The notes: a model not told the origin generated them from the letters alone. Positions 1 through 7,301 are shown, counted from the first letter of the stretch. The stretch: DNA of 10,490 nt from Firmicutes bacterium CAG:110 (GCA_000434635.1 HF988058.1:1-10490); one strand, 5' to 3'. Program-made: numbers and translations.

Positions 1-572
1 GCAGCGCCTCGATGGCTGGGAAAACGCGGTGAATTCCTTCCGGGTGGATTATGACTGTGACATCTATAATCACCGGCTCCAACGCCCACCTGCTGTCCTC
101 GGAGCTTTCCACCTACCTGTCGGGGCAGTATGTGGAGATCAAGGTACTGCCTCTGTCCTTCCGGGAGTTTCTGGATTTCCACGGATACACCATTACGGAT
201 TCGCTCCTGCTTCGCAAGCTGATGATGTTCCTTGCGGATAATATCGGCAACAGTGTCTCCGCAACCTCTATTGGAAATACCCTGGTCAGCGAGGGATTGC
301 TGACGGAAGGCAATCGAAAAGTCAAACCCGCAACCCATACCATTCAGGCTTATTTCGAAGCGCTGAAGGATTCCTATATCTCCTATGAAATCAAGCGGTT
401 TGACATTAAGGGGAAGGAATCCCTGAAAATCCTCGGCAAGTATTATGTCGTGGATACGGGACTGCGGAATTATCTGCTGCGCCAACCGGTATTTCCCTTT
501 GCTGCCGGCACAGTCACAGGGGTGAAAAAATTTTTGATATCCGATGAAATCCATGATATGATAAAATCATAG
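1..572 (+). pseudogene. Decayed AAA ATPase of the DUF4143 family (5' end outside the window)
   Basis: These are remains of a predicted ATPase with the C-terminal DUF4143 domain, a family often linked to toxin-antitoxin-like or mobile regions but of unclear function. Frame 2 reads QRLDGWENAVNSFRVDYDCDIY. The family motif then continues in frame 3 as ITGSNAHLLSSELSTYLSGQ and VLPLSFREFLDFHGY, so one extra A at about 68-69 has shifted the frame. After FREFLDFHGY the sequence jumps directly to TDSLLLRKLMMFLADN. In family members roughly 70-80 residues (the end of the ATPase domain and the linker) normally lie between these blocks, so an internal deletion at about 190-200 is inferred. The C-terminal winged-helix part (SIGNTLVSEG, YEIKRFDIKGKE, YYVVDTGLRNYLL) is clear, but after about 478 the expected nuclease-like tail is replaced by unrelated sequence ending at a stop at 570-572. 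The Walker A region would lie upstream of the window. The family call rests on recognised motifs, and the size of the deletion is from memory of the family. Confidence 0.8.
534..562 (+). promoter_or_regulatory. Sigma-A-type promoter of the sensing operon
   Basis: TTGATA at 534-539 and TATGAT at 557-562 are separated by exactly 17 bases. Each hexamer has one mismatch to the TTGACA/TATAAT consensus. Transcription would start near 569-571, about 36 bases before the GTG start of the first sensing gene. The site overlaps the out-of-place tail of the ATPase pseudogene. A strong constitutive promoter suits a low-cost sensing operon that must be present before the sugar arrives. It is a prediction from sequence only. 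Confidence 0.65.
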
Positions 573-606
573 AGATGAGATAGGGCTATTACTTTGGAGG
601 TAACTT

Positions 607-1656
607 GTGGATACAAAAGAATCACAAAGCTGGAGACCATTTTTCTTTCTGATTATTGTGATACTCTTCCTTTTCGCCGCAACAGCGGGCGTACTGTCCT
701 ATATCCGGCACCTCGCAAATGCTTCTGTGTCTGCGAAAGAGGAGCCTTTTCAGGAATGCAGCCGTCACTACGCCTTTGTCATATCCTCCAGGGACGATAT
801 TTTCTGGGAGGAAATCTTTAATCAGGCCAGGCTTTACGGGAGCACAAGGGGCATTTACCTGGAGTGGATAGGAAAAGATCTCACTGTGGACTACACGAAG
901 AAGGAGCTTTTGGAGATCGCGATTGCTTCCGGCGTGGATGGCATTATTTTGGAGGGGGATGGAAGCGAAGATATCAGAGAGCTGATCGCGGAGGCCAACA
1001 AGGTATCCATTCCGGTCGTCACTGTCCTCTCCGACTGCAGCGGAAGCCAGAGGAAGAGCTTTGTAGGAATTGACAGCTATGATGTGGGACGTGAATATGG
1101 ACGGCAGATTATCCGCGAGGCCAACAGCAATACGAAGGAAGCCCTGATCCTGATGAACGCGGCAGCGGAGGACACGGGGCAGAACATCATTTTCAACGGG
1201 ATTCAAGAGACGCTGGCCAACGAGGGAAACCATTTGAATCTCACCCTGACCGCACAGGCAGTTATGGCGGATTCCCAGTTTGGGGGAGCAGAAGAAATAC
1301 GCAGCATTTTTCAGGAGTATTACCTGCATCCGGAGACCATGCCGGAAATCATCGTCTGCCTCAACGAGCAGAACACTGTCAGCGTATGTCAGGCAGTAGT
1401 CGATTTCAACCTGGTTGGACAGGTGGATATTCTGGGCTATTTTGCCACTGAGACCATTCTGAACGCAATCGACCGGAATGTCATTACGGCATCTATCGCC
1501 GTGGATACACAGCAGTTGGGCATCAGAAGCTTGGAGGCGCTGGATGAATACCTGGAGACGGGCTATGTGAGCGATTTTGTGGCAATGGATGTAAACACAG
1601 TAACGAAGGACAATGTGAAGGGGTATCTGCACAATGCGAGTCCAGACAAAGGATAA
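607..1656 (+). CDS. Membrane-anchored sugar-binding-protein-like sensor (Peripla_BP_4 / RbsB-like), partner of the histidine kinase
   Basis: This 349-residue protein probably binds a small molecule outside the membrane and passes the signal to the kinase encoded next to it. Translation starts at GTG 607, six bases after GGAGG (596-600). Residues about 12-33 (FFFLIIVILFLFAATAGVLS) form one hydrophobic segment with no lipobox cysteine, so it looks like an uncleaved signal anchor. Residues about 57-335 have the alternating pattern of a type I periplasmic-binding fold: YAFVISSRDDIFWEEI, then ASGVDGIILEGD, then IPVVTVLSDCSGSQRKSFVGIDSYDVGREYGRQI, and a late VDILGYFATE strand. The FVGIDSYDVGREYG block is typical of RbsB/LacI-like sensors. 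The AYDR signature of XylF/ChvE proteins is absent. The gene overlaps the kinase by 23 bases. Known parallel: clostridial XylFII is encoded beside LytS and YesN and senses xylose through LytS. The same role is inferred here, and the ligand is unknown. Confidence 0.8.
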   Translation: MDTKESQSWRPFFFLIIVILFLFAATAGVLSYIRHLANASVSAKEEPFQECSRHYAFVISSRDDIFWEEIFNQARLYGSTRGIYLEWIGKDLTVDYTKKELLEIAIASGVDGIILEGDGSEDIRELIAEANKVSIPVVTVLSDCSGSQRKSFVGIDSYDVGREYGRQIIREANSNTKEALILMNAAAEDTGQNIIFNGIQETLANEGNHLNLTLTAQAVMADSQFGGAEEIRSIFQEYYLHPETMPEIIVCLNEQNTVSVCQAVVDFNLVGQVDILGYFATETILNAIDRNVITASIAVDTQQLGIRSLEALDEYLETGYVSDFVAMDVNTVTKDNVKGYLHNASPDKG

Positions 1657-3121
1657 CCACGGCACGCCGTTTATCAGCATCCGAAATAAGCTGCTTGTCA
1701 TATTTATGATTCCGACAATCATGCTTCTGAGCATTAATGCCTATATCAATGCCGAAATCAATACCATGATAGATGATATCAGCGGCATCTATGCGAGCAA
1801 TACGATGCTGAATGAGCTGCAAATCAGCCTGACGCAGGTGCACCACTACCTGGAAACATTCCTGGATACCCGGGATACGGAGGCTATTGAGGGATACTTG
1901 CGGAATCAGCAGGAGTTTTCAAACAGATTGGAGCAGCTCAACGGGCGGCTGCTGGACGACGACAGCATGATTACACAAAAAAATATCCGCAGTATCTCCG
2001 AAAAATATATCCGGACAGCGGACCGGGCGGTTGAGGCCAAGCGCGGGCGGAACGTAGTGAAGTATAAGGAATACTACGATGACGCGGATCGCCTGTTCTC
2101 CTATATCAATTCTTACATATACAGCTTGAACAGCCGCCAGCTGCAGTGCAATTCGCATAACTATGAGGCGTTGTTTACCTCCCTGAAATATTCAGAAACA
2201 GCGAATCTTACCATATTATGCATGACCAGCGCGCTGGTGACCCTTCTGGTATTCCTATTGACCAGAGGCATTACAGACCCGCTGCAGCGTCTGGCGGAAG
2301 CCGCTGAGCAGGTAGCCAACGGCAGCCTGGTCGCGGAGGTCTCTGGCCCGGTGACCAACGATGAGGTTGGAATCGTGACCGCGGCGTTCAATCAGATGGT
2401 GGTCAGCCTGAAGGACAACATGGAGCAGGCCAGACAGCGCATTGCGTTGGAAAGCGCAATGAAAGAAAAACAGCTTCTGATGGAGGCGCATCTGAAAGAT
2501 ACACAACTGAAATATCTCCAATCCCAGATCAATCCCCACTTCCTGTTCAACACACTCAATGCCTGCGCACAGTTGGCTATGCTGGAAGGGGCTGACCGAA
2601 CCTATACCTATGTGCAGAATGTGGCGGACTTCTATCGATACAATGTGCGAAAAAAAGACGGTGTTGCGACTCTTGCCGAGGAGATCGGCCTGGTGAACAA
2701 CTATATCTATATTATCAACGTCCGTTTCTCCGGTGAAATTCATTTCATAAAGGAGATTGAGGAGGGCGTAACGGATGTCCCTATGCCGGCTATGATTCTG
2801 CAGCCGCTGGTGGAGAACAGCATCAATCATGGCCTGAGAGATGTGGAATGGGAAAAAAAGATATGGCTTTCCGTTTACAGGGAAAATGACCGAATCTGCG
2901 TCAGCGTCAGGGACAACGGCATCGGGATCAGCCCGGAACAGACGCAGAGCATTCTGAATAATGATCTCAACGGGAATGGTTTGCAGGAGCACACCACCGG
3001 CGTTGGACTCCGGAATGTGATCGGACGGTTGAGGCTGTTTTACAATCGGGACGATGTGATGGAGATCACCAGTACGGGTTCCGGCATGGGAACGGAAGTT
3101 GCCGTTTTTATACCGGTTTAG
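1634..3121 (+). CDS. YesM/LytS-type sensor histidine kinase
   Basis: This is an inner-membrane sensor kinase of 495 residues that should autophosphorylate and pass phosphate to the regulator encoded next. Order of parts: first membrane helix about 19-38; extracellular, mostly helical region about 39-190; second membrane helix about 192-210; HAMP linker about 211-263 with the typical ITDPLQRLAEAAEQVANG start; a helical coiled-coil stretch about 265-297; the His_kinase domain with QINPHFLFNTLN, in which His302 is the phosphate acceptor; and a HATPase domain with the N box LVENSINHG (about 392-400), DNGIGI (427-432) and GVGLRNVIGRL (from 456). All catalytic motifs look intact. The extracellular part has no recognisable ligand-binding domain, which fits sensing through a separate binding protein. 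The ATG at 1634 lies inside the upstream gene, with AAGGGG about ten bases before it, which implies translational coupling. Length is slightly below the usual 550-600 of YesM kinases. Confidence 0.93.
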   Translation: MRVQTKDNHGTPFISIRNKLLVIFMIPTIMLLSINAYINAEINTMIDDISGIYASNTMLNELQISLTQVHHYLETFLDTRDTEAIEGYLRNQQEFSNRLEQLNGRLLDDDSMITQKNIRSISEKYIRTADRAVEAKRGRNVVKYKEYYDDADRLFSYINSYIYSLNSRQLQCNSHNYEALFTSLKYSETANLTILCMTSALVTLLVFLLTRGITDPLQRLAEAAEQVANGSLVAEVSGPVTNDEVGIVTAAFNQMVVSLKDNMEQARQRIALESAMKEKQLLMEAHLKDTQLKYLQSQINPHFLFNTLNACAQLAMLEGADRTYTYVQNVADFYRYNVRKKDGVATLAEEIGLVNNYIYIINVRFSGEIHFIKEIEEGVTDVPMPAMILQPLVENSINHGLRDVEWEKKIWLSVYRENDRICVSVRDNGIGISPEQTQSILNNDLNGNGLQEHTTGVGLRNVIGRLRLFYNRDDVMEITSTGSGMGTEVAVFIPV

Positions 3122-3134
3122 GGGAGGAAAAGCC

Positions 3135-4739
3135 ATGTATAAAATCATGATCGCGGACGATGAGGGAATCGTGATTGACGCGCTGAAATTTATCATTGAA
3201 AAGAGTTTCGGAGAGACCTGTCAGGTGCGGTCTGCCAAGACCGGAAGAAGTGTGATTGAACTTGCGGAGAGCTTTCGCCCGGACATTGCGCTGATGGATA
3301 TTCAGATGCCGGGTATCAATGGAATTGAAGCCATGAAGGAGATCCGCAAGACCAATAAGGACATCATTTTCATCGTGATTACCGCCTATGACAAGTTCGA
3401 CTATGCCCGGGAAGCGGTTGGACTGGGGGTAATGGAATATGTCAACAAACCCATTGACCGGGTGAAAATTACCCGGCTTCTGGAACAGGCCATGGAGAGA
3501 ATTAACGGGGAGCGGGAGCGGCGGAGCAACGACCTTCGGGTGAAAGAGCAGCTGGCAACGGCGACACCGATTGTGGAAAGCGGCTTCATTTACTCCGTGC
3601 TGTTTCGGCAAAATTACGTCCGGGAAGTTTCTCAGTTCAAAGATCTGCTGGGGGTTACGGAGGACAGCGGCTTCATGATGGTCATTGAATATGACGCTCA
3701 GAAGGAGACTGGAACGCTTTCCAACACGGTGGATCTCAGTGTCCAGATGTATAAGAATGACGTCCGGCTCCGGGAAACGATTAAGGAGTTCTTTCCTGCG
3801 GTCATTGGACCACAGATGGCGAATACCGTGATCCTGTTTGTACCCTGTGCCCGCTGCCCCGCAGAACAGGAATACGAGCAGAGAATTCAGGTCATCCAGA
3901 AAGCCCGCCAGATGGCGAGAAAACTCCAGGACATTGTGGATGCCAGATTCCGTGTTGGAATCGGCTCCGTGAAAAGTCTGGAAGACGCCCATACTTCCTA
4001 TACGGAAGCGGTAAGCTCCTTCCAGTTTTCCTCCGGAAGCGTGGCGCATGCCGGAGACCTCCCACTGTCCTGCGGCTATGAGGAGGACTACCCCGTTGAA
4101 ACAGAAAAGGCAATCTTTGAGTGTGTGCAGAGAGGCGACGTGGCGGGAACTGTCGCGGAATCCAATCGTTTTTTTGAATGGATGTCCGGGAAATGGCAGG
4201 AAGACCCACAGGACGTGCGGCTGAAAGCTCTGGAATACGTCCTGTGGGCTGAGCGAATCTCTTACCGAAACGGTGGGCGAACCTATCACTTTGCTTCCCG
4301 GCGCGACTATCTGTCTGCTGTATTGAGTGCGCCGACTCTCGAGGAACTTCGGATCTGGTTCCTTCAGAAGATGCGGGCAGCGGCTGTAAACCTGACTGAA
4401 AGCAGGGAGAAGAACTCCGCTGGACTAATCAAGCAAGCGCAGGAGTATATTCGGGCGCATTTCGCCCGAGATCTGTCTCTGGACAATGTTTCCCGTCAGG
4501 TCAATGTCAGCCCGTATTATTTCACCAAGCTGTTCAAGGAGGAGACGGGGCAGACCTTTGTGGAGTATCTGACCAGCATTCGGATGGAAAAGGCCAAGAC
4601 GCTGCTGAACACAACGGATAAGAGCATGAAAGAAATCTGTACCGCCGTTGGATACTCCGACCCCAATTACTTCAGCCGTTCCTTCAAGAAAAACACCGGG
4701 GAGACACCTACAGAGTACAGGGGGAAACGATGGACATGA
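3135..4739 (+). CDS. YesN-type response regulator with AraC-family DNA-binding domain
   Basis: This is a cytoplasmic transcription regulator of 534 residues, the expected partner of the kinase just upstream. The receiver domain (about 1-122) has the acidic pair D8/D9, the phospho-acceptor D55 in ALMDIQMPG, T83 in VITAYD and K105 in YVNKP, so it should be functional. The middle (about 145-420) is a poorly conserved segment typical of long YesN proteins, with RVGIGSVKSLEDAHTSYTEA near 275-295. The end (from about 432) carries both AraC helix-turn-helix motifs: LSLDNVSRQVNVSPYYFTKL and MKEICTAVGYSDPNYFSRSF. The start chosen is ATG 3135 because GGGGAGG (3121-3127) lies seven bases before it; an in-frame upstream start at 3099 would extend back into the kinase gene without such a site. 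It begins 13 bases after the kinase stop and overlaps the next gene by 10 bases. Its likely target is the importer promoter upstream of 6088 (inference). Confidence 0.93.
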   Translation: MYKIMIADDEGIVIDALKFIIEKSFGETCQVRSAKTGRSVIELAESFRPDIALMDIQMPGINGIEAMKEIRKTNKDIIFIVITAYDKFDYAREAVGLGVMEYVNKPIDRVKITRLLEQAMERINGERERRSNDLRVKEQLATATPIVESGFIYSVLFRQNYVREVSQFKDLLGVTEDSGFMMVIEYDAQKETGTLSNTVDLSVQMYKNDVRLRETIKEFFPAVIGPQMANTVILFVPCARCPAEQEYEQRIQVIQKARQMARKLQDIVDARFRVGIGSVKSLEDAHTSYTEAVSSFQFSSGSVAHAGDLPLSCGYEEDYPVETEKAIFECVQRGDVAGTVAESNRFFEWMSGKWQEDPQDVRLKALEYVLWAERISYRNGGRTYHFASRRDYLSAVLSAPTLEELRIWFLQKMRAAAVNLTESREKNSAGLIKQAQEYIRAHFARDLSLDNVSRQVNVSPYYFTKLFKEETGQTFVEYLTSIRMEKAKTLLNTTDKSMKEICTAVGYSDPNYFSRSFKKNTGETPTEYRGKRWT

Positions 4740-5782
4740 GAATCGCTGATCGCTTGAGAGCTGCCTTGGCGGCAGCCCTGCTTCTGATCCTGATGACAGG
4801 CTGCGGTTCGGAGCCGAAAGCATCGCCGGACACGCAGGAGGCATGCCTCCAGATCGGTATGCTTTTTGATAACTTTGTCATGGAACGATGGGAAAGAGAC
4901 CGCGATGTGTTCGTGTCTGCCGCACGGGAGCTGGGCGCAGAAGTAAATGTACAGAACGCGAACGGAAGTGTAGAAGAACAGGTCAAACTGATGGAATACT
5001 TTATCCAGAAAAAAGTAGATGCCATCGTGATCGTGCCAATTGACTCCGCTCCTCTTTTGGAGACCGTCCAAAAAGCACAGAGTGCCAATATCAAAGTGAT
5101 CGCCTACGACCGACTTATTGTGGGTGCGCATCCTGACCTTTATATCACCTTTGACAACAGAAAGGTAGGGGAACTGATGGCACAAACGCTTTTGAGCAAT
5201 ACAGAAACGACATCCGACCTTCTTTTGATCTGCGGCCCATTGACAGATCATAACGTGCTGGAGGTCGAGGAAGGCTTCCTGTCGGAAATCCAGGGGAAGG
5301 ACGTAAGTGTTCTGGATACCTATTACACCGACGGATGGAAGCCGGAGAATGCCGGAGCCTACATCCGGGAGCATCGTGAGCTGGTGGAGTCCGTTTCCGG
5401 CATTATGTGCGGCAATGACAATCTGGCCGGGGCGGTGGTGGACGCGCTTGCGGAGCAGCGCCTGGCAGGAAAAGTCCGCGTAGTTGGTCAGGATGGAGAT
5501 CTGGCAGCCTGCCAGCGGATTGTGGAGGGCACCCAGTCCATGACGGTATACAAGCCGGTGGACAAGCTGGCTTCCCGGGCAGCGCAGGAAACGGTACGCC
5601 TGATAAAGGGCGAAACCCTTGAATGTGAATATTTCCTTACAGAAGACGGGGATCAGATTCCCTATATCCGTCTTGCGCCTGTTGCCGTTACACTGGACAA
5701 TATGCAGAGCGTTATCATTGACAGCGGATTTCATTTGAGAGAGGATGTGTACCTGAACCGACCGGATTTGATGAAACCGTAA
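4730..5782 (+). CDS. XylF-like sugar-binding lipoprotein in the sensing operon
   Basis: This is a 350-residue extracellular sugar-binding protein tethered by lipid. The signal peptide ends in LMTGC, with Cys25 as the lipidation site. The mature part tracks E. coli D-xylose-binding protein XylF closely: FVMERWERDRDVFV (about 49-62), NANGSVEEQ, IKVIAYDRLI with Y126-D127-R128, ITFDNRKVGEL, TDHN at 172-175 where XylF has VDNN, DGWKPENA, CGNDNLAGA, VGQDGDLAACQRI (from about 252) and GTQSMTVYKPV. Binding residues of the family therefore look kept apart from the N-to-H change in TDHN. The ATG overlaps the regulator gene by 10 bases, with AGGGGG at 4719-4724; ATG 4736 is a possible alternative start. 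Position in the sensing operon, separated from the transporter genes by a hairpin, suggests a role in sensing or as a second ligand receptor for the importer. It could equally be an ordinary transport protein. Confidence 0.88.
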   Translation: MDMRIADRLRAALAAALLLILMTGCGSEPKASPDTQEACLQIGMLFDNFVMERWERDRDVFVSAARELGAEVNVQNANGSVEEQVKLMEYFIQKKVDAIVIVPIDSAPLLETVQKAQSANIKVIAYDRLIVGAHPDLYITFDNRKVGELMAQTLLSNTETTSDLLLICGPLTDHNVLEVEEGFLSEIQGKDVSVLDTYYTDGWKPENAGAYIREHRELVESVSGIMCGNDNLAGAVVDALAEQRLAGKVRVVGQDGDLAACQRIVEGTQSMTVYKPVDKLASRAAQETVRLIKGETLECEYFLTEDGDQIPYIRLAPVAVTLDNMQSVIIDSGFHLREDVYLNRPDLMKP

Positions 5783-5809
5783 ATCGGATAAGGGAAGCTC
5801 TGAATTGAA

Positions 5810-5850
5810 GCAGCGGGAGAACTGGTTGGTATTACCGGTTCTCTCGCTGC
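5810..5850 (+). terminator. Long hairpin, probable terminator of the sensing operon
   Basis: GCAGCGGGAGAACT (5810-5823) pairs with GGTTCTCTCGCTGC (5837-5850) over 14 positions, two of them G-U. GGT (5824-5826) with ACC (5834-5836) extends the stem to 17 pairs around a seven-base loop. The following bases GTTTGTGTATTT are T-rich but interrupted, so termination may be partial. It starts 28 bases after the stop of the XylF-like gene. Confidence 0.7.
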
Positions 5851-6087
5851 GTTTGTGTATTTAGCACAAATATCACCCCCGGGAATTTTGTTATTATGAT
5901 GAATATGTAGCAATTTTCAAACCTATTAAACAGCGATAACGCAAAACAATGCTATTTCCGGCAAAACATTTTCAGAATGCACAGGAATGTGAAGAATGTG
6001 TAAAACAAATTCATCATTATTTATGATAAAGTCAAACCATCAAAGGCCGGAGCAAATTCTGACGGCCGATAATAAGGAGGGTTTTCT
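5851..6087 (+). promoter_or_regulatory. Regulated promoter region of the sugar importer
   Basis: This AT-rich stretch has no convincing open reading frame. A -10-like TATGAT lies at 6022-6027, while the -35 position (about 5999-6004, TGTAAA) is poor, as expected for a promoter that needs an activator. Three similar motifs lie upstream of or across the -35: GCAAAACAATGCT at 5941, GCAAAACATTTTC at 5961 and GTAAAACAAATTC at 6000. The first two are 20 bases apart, close to two helical turns, and the third is about 39 further on. That is the layout expected for an AraC-type activator. A small GGCCG/CGGCC inverted repeat (6045-6049 and 6063-6067) precedes the strong AAGGAGG site at 6074-6080. Binding by the 3135-4739 regulator is inferred. 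Confidence 0.5.
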
Positions 6088-7236
6088 ATGAAGAAAAAGT
6101 TGATTAGTCTGCTCTGTGTGGCATCCCTACTGATCGGCCTGCTGGCCGGCTGCGGTAGTTCCGGCAGTGCACAGACCGCCAACGGAGCGAAGCCTGCCGC
6201 TGATAAGTCTGCGAGCGGAACCATTCAGGTTGGCATCGTGCTGCCTACCAAGGATGAGCCCAGATGGCTGCAGGATCAGGCACAGTTTGAGTCCATCCTG
6301 AGCGATGCCGGATTCACTAACCAGGTCATGTTCAGCCAGGGTTCTTCCGCGACTGAAAAGACAAACGTTGAGACGCTGATCTCCAAGGGAATTTCCGTGC
6401 TGATTATCTGCGCGCAGGACGGTGCTGCTGCCGCAGCTGCCGTTGAAGCGGCCAAGGCTGCCGGTGTGACCGTTATTGCTTATGACCGGCTGATCACCGG
6501 TACGGACGCGGTTGATTACTATGTGACATTCGACAGCTTTGCGGTCGGCGCGGCTCAGGGTCAGTATCTGGTAGACAACGCCCCTGCGGGCAACGGCATC
6601 CCCCTGTACCTGTACGCCGGCGCGGCTACCGACAACAACGCGTTTATCTTCTTCGAGGGCGCCTGGAGCGTGCTCCAGCCCAAGATTGCTGACGGAACCT
6701 TTGTGATTGAGAACTCTTCCGAGGCAGAGGCTCTGCAGAACAAGGCTGAGCTCACCCGTGACGAAGTCGGCAAAATCGTCGGTCAGGTTACGACGGATTG
6801 GGATTTCAATGTTGCTAAGTCCAAGGCAGAGGCCAATCTGACCGCTGTTGGCGCGGACAAGAAGGGCGACGTTCTGGTTCTCGCCCCCAATGACGGCACT
6901 GCCCGTTCTATCGCGGATGTGTTCGCCGCTGACAAGGATGTCTCCAGCTACGTAATCACCGGTCAAGATTCTGAGAAGGCTTCTGTCCAGTATGTGATCG
7001 ATGGCAAGCAGTCCATGACCGTGTTTAAGGACACCCGCACCTTGGCAGCTGATTCCGTCGCGATGGCAATGTCCATTCTGAACGGCGAAACGCCCAAGAC
7101 CGATACCACCTACAACAATGGTGTAAAGGATGTCCCCGCAAAGCAGACTGACATTGTCGTTGTAACGAAGAGCAACGTGAAAGAAGCACTGATCGATTCC
7201 GAGTACTATGACGCATCTGACTTCACCGGTCTGTAA
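6088..7236 (+). CDS. chvE: ChvE-type multiple-monosaccharide-binding lipoprotein of the ABC importer
   Basis: This is the extracellular substrate-binding component of the importer, 382 residues. The signal peptide MKKKLISLLCVASLLIGLLAGC has its lipobox cysteine at residue 22, followed by a Ser/Ala-rich linker. The mature part matches the ChvE/MmsE family: LPTKDEPRWLQDQ (about 52-64), VIAYDRLI with Y132-D133-R134, YYVTFDSFAVGAAQG, TDNNAFIFFEGAWSVLQP (from 181), ITGQDSEKASVQYVIDGKQ (GQD at 292-294) and SMTVFKDTRTLA. Known ligands of this family include arabinose, xylose, glucose and galactose, and sequence does not choose between them. ATG 6088 follows AAGGAGG by seven bases. The gene has its own promoter region and is followed by a stable hairpin, so it is probably expressed more strongly than the ATPase and permease, as is usual for binding proteins. 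Codon use is cleaner (more C-ending) than in the sensing genes, consistent with high expression. Confidence 0.92.
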   Translation: MKKKLISLLCVASLLIGLLAGCGSSGSAQTANGAKPAADKSASGTIQVGIVLPTKDEPRWLQDQAQFESILSDAGFTNQVMFSQGSSATEKTNVETLISKGISVLIICAQDGAAAAAAVEAAKAAGVTVIAYDRLITGTDAVDYYVTFDSFAVGAAQGQYLVDNAPAGNGIPLYLYAGAATDNNAFIFFEGAWSVLQPKIADGTFVIENSSEAEALQNKAELTRDEVGKIVGQVTTDWDFNVAKSKAEANLTAVGADKKGDVLVLAPNDGTARSIADVFAADKDVSSYVITGQDSEKASVQYVIDGKQSMTVFKDTRTLAADSVAMAMSILNGETPKTDTTYNNGVKDVPAKQTDIVVVTKSNVKEALIDSEYYDASDFTGL

Positions 7237-7265
7237 TTTCTAAGGGAAGAAAGTTACCATATGCG

Positions 7266-7300
7266 AAAGGCCGGCTTTTGGCTTCAAAAAGCCGGCCTTT
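7266..7300 (+). terminator. GC-rich stem-loop after the binding-protein gene (attenuator or mRNA 3' stabiliser)
   Basis: AAAGGCCGGCTTTT (7266-7279) and its exact complement (7287-7300) form a perfect 14-pair stem around a seven-base loop. It starts 29 bases after the stop of the chvE-like gene. The T tail is short (7298-7301) before GGCAG, so read-through into the ATPase gene is plausible. No good promoter was seen between here and 7530, which supports partial termination with differential expression. Confidence 0.75.
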
Positions 7301-7301
7301 T

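Noticed and set aside
622..1734. Long minus-strand reading frame of 370 codons
   Set aside because: It lies opposite the anchored sensor gene, has no recognisable family motifs and no ribosome binding site, and is rich in His/Cys/Gln as expected for a complement-strand shadow.
3099..3134. Upstream in-frame ATG for the response regulator
   Set aside because: The family starts directly at MYKIMIADDE, and the GGGGAGG site at 3121-3127 positions translation at 3135.
3108..4289. Minus-strand reading frame of 393 codons
   Set aside because: It mirrors the response regulator, whose receiver and AraC motifs are unmistakable. The reverse product shows no domain.
4667..5734. Minus-strand reading frame of 355 codons
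   Set aside because: It is antisense to the XylF-like gene with no family signature. The plus-strand protein has a lipobox and XylF motifs throughout.
5871..5900. Second promoter using TATGAT at 5895-5900
   Set aside because: The bases at the matching -35 spacing (about 5871-5877) do not resemble TTGACA, and the element is far from the gene start.
5924..5945. Possible catabolite-repression (cre) site around AAACAGCGATAACG
   Set aside because: Several core positions differ from the TGNAANCGNWNNCA consensus, so it is no better than chance in AT-rich sequence.
5851..6087. Riboswitch in the leader of the binding-protein gene
   Set aside because: Only a five-pair inverted repeat is seen near the ribosome binding site. 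No conserved aptamer motif was recognised, and the expected transcript leader is only about 55 bases.
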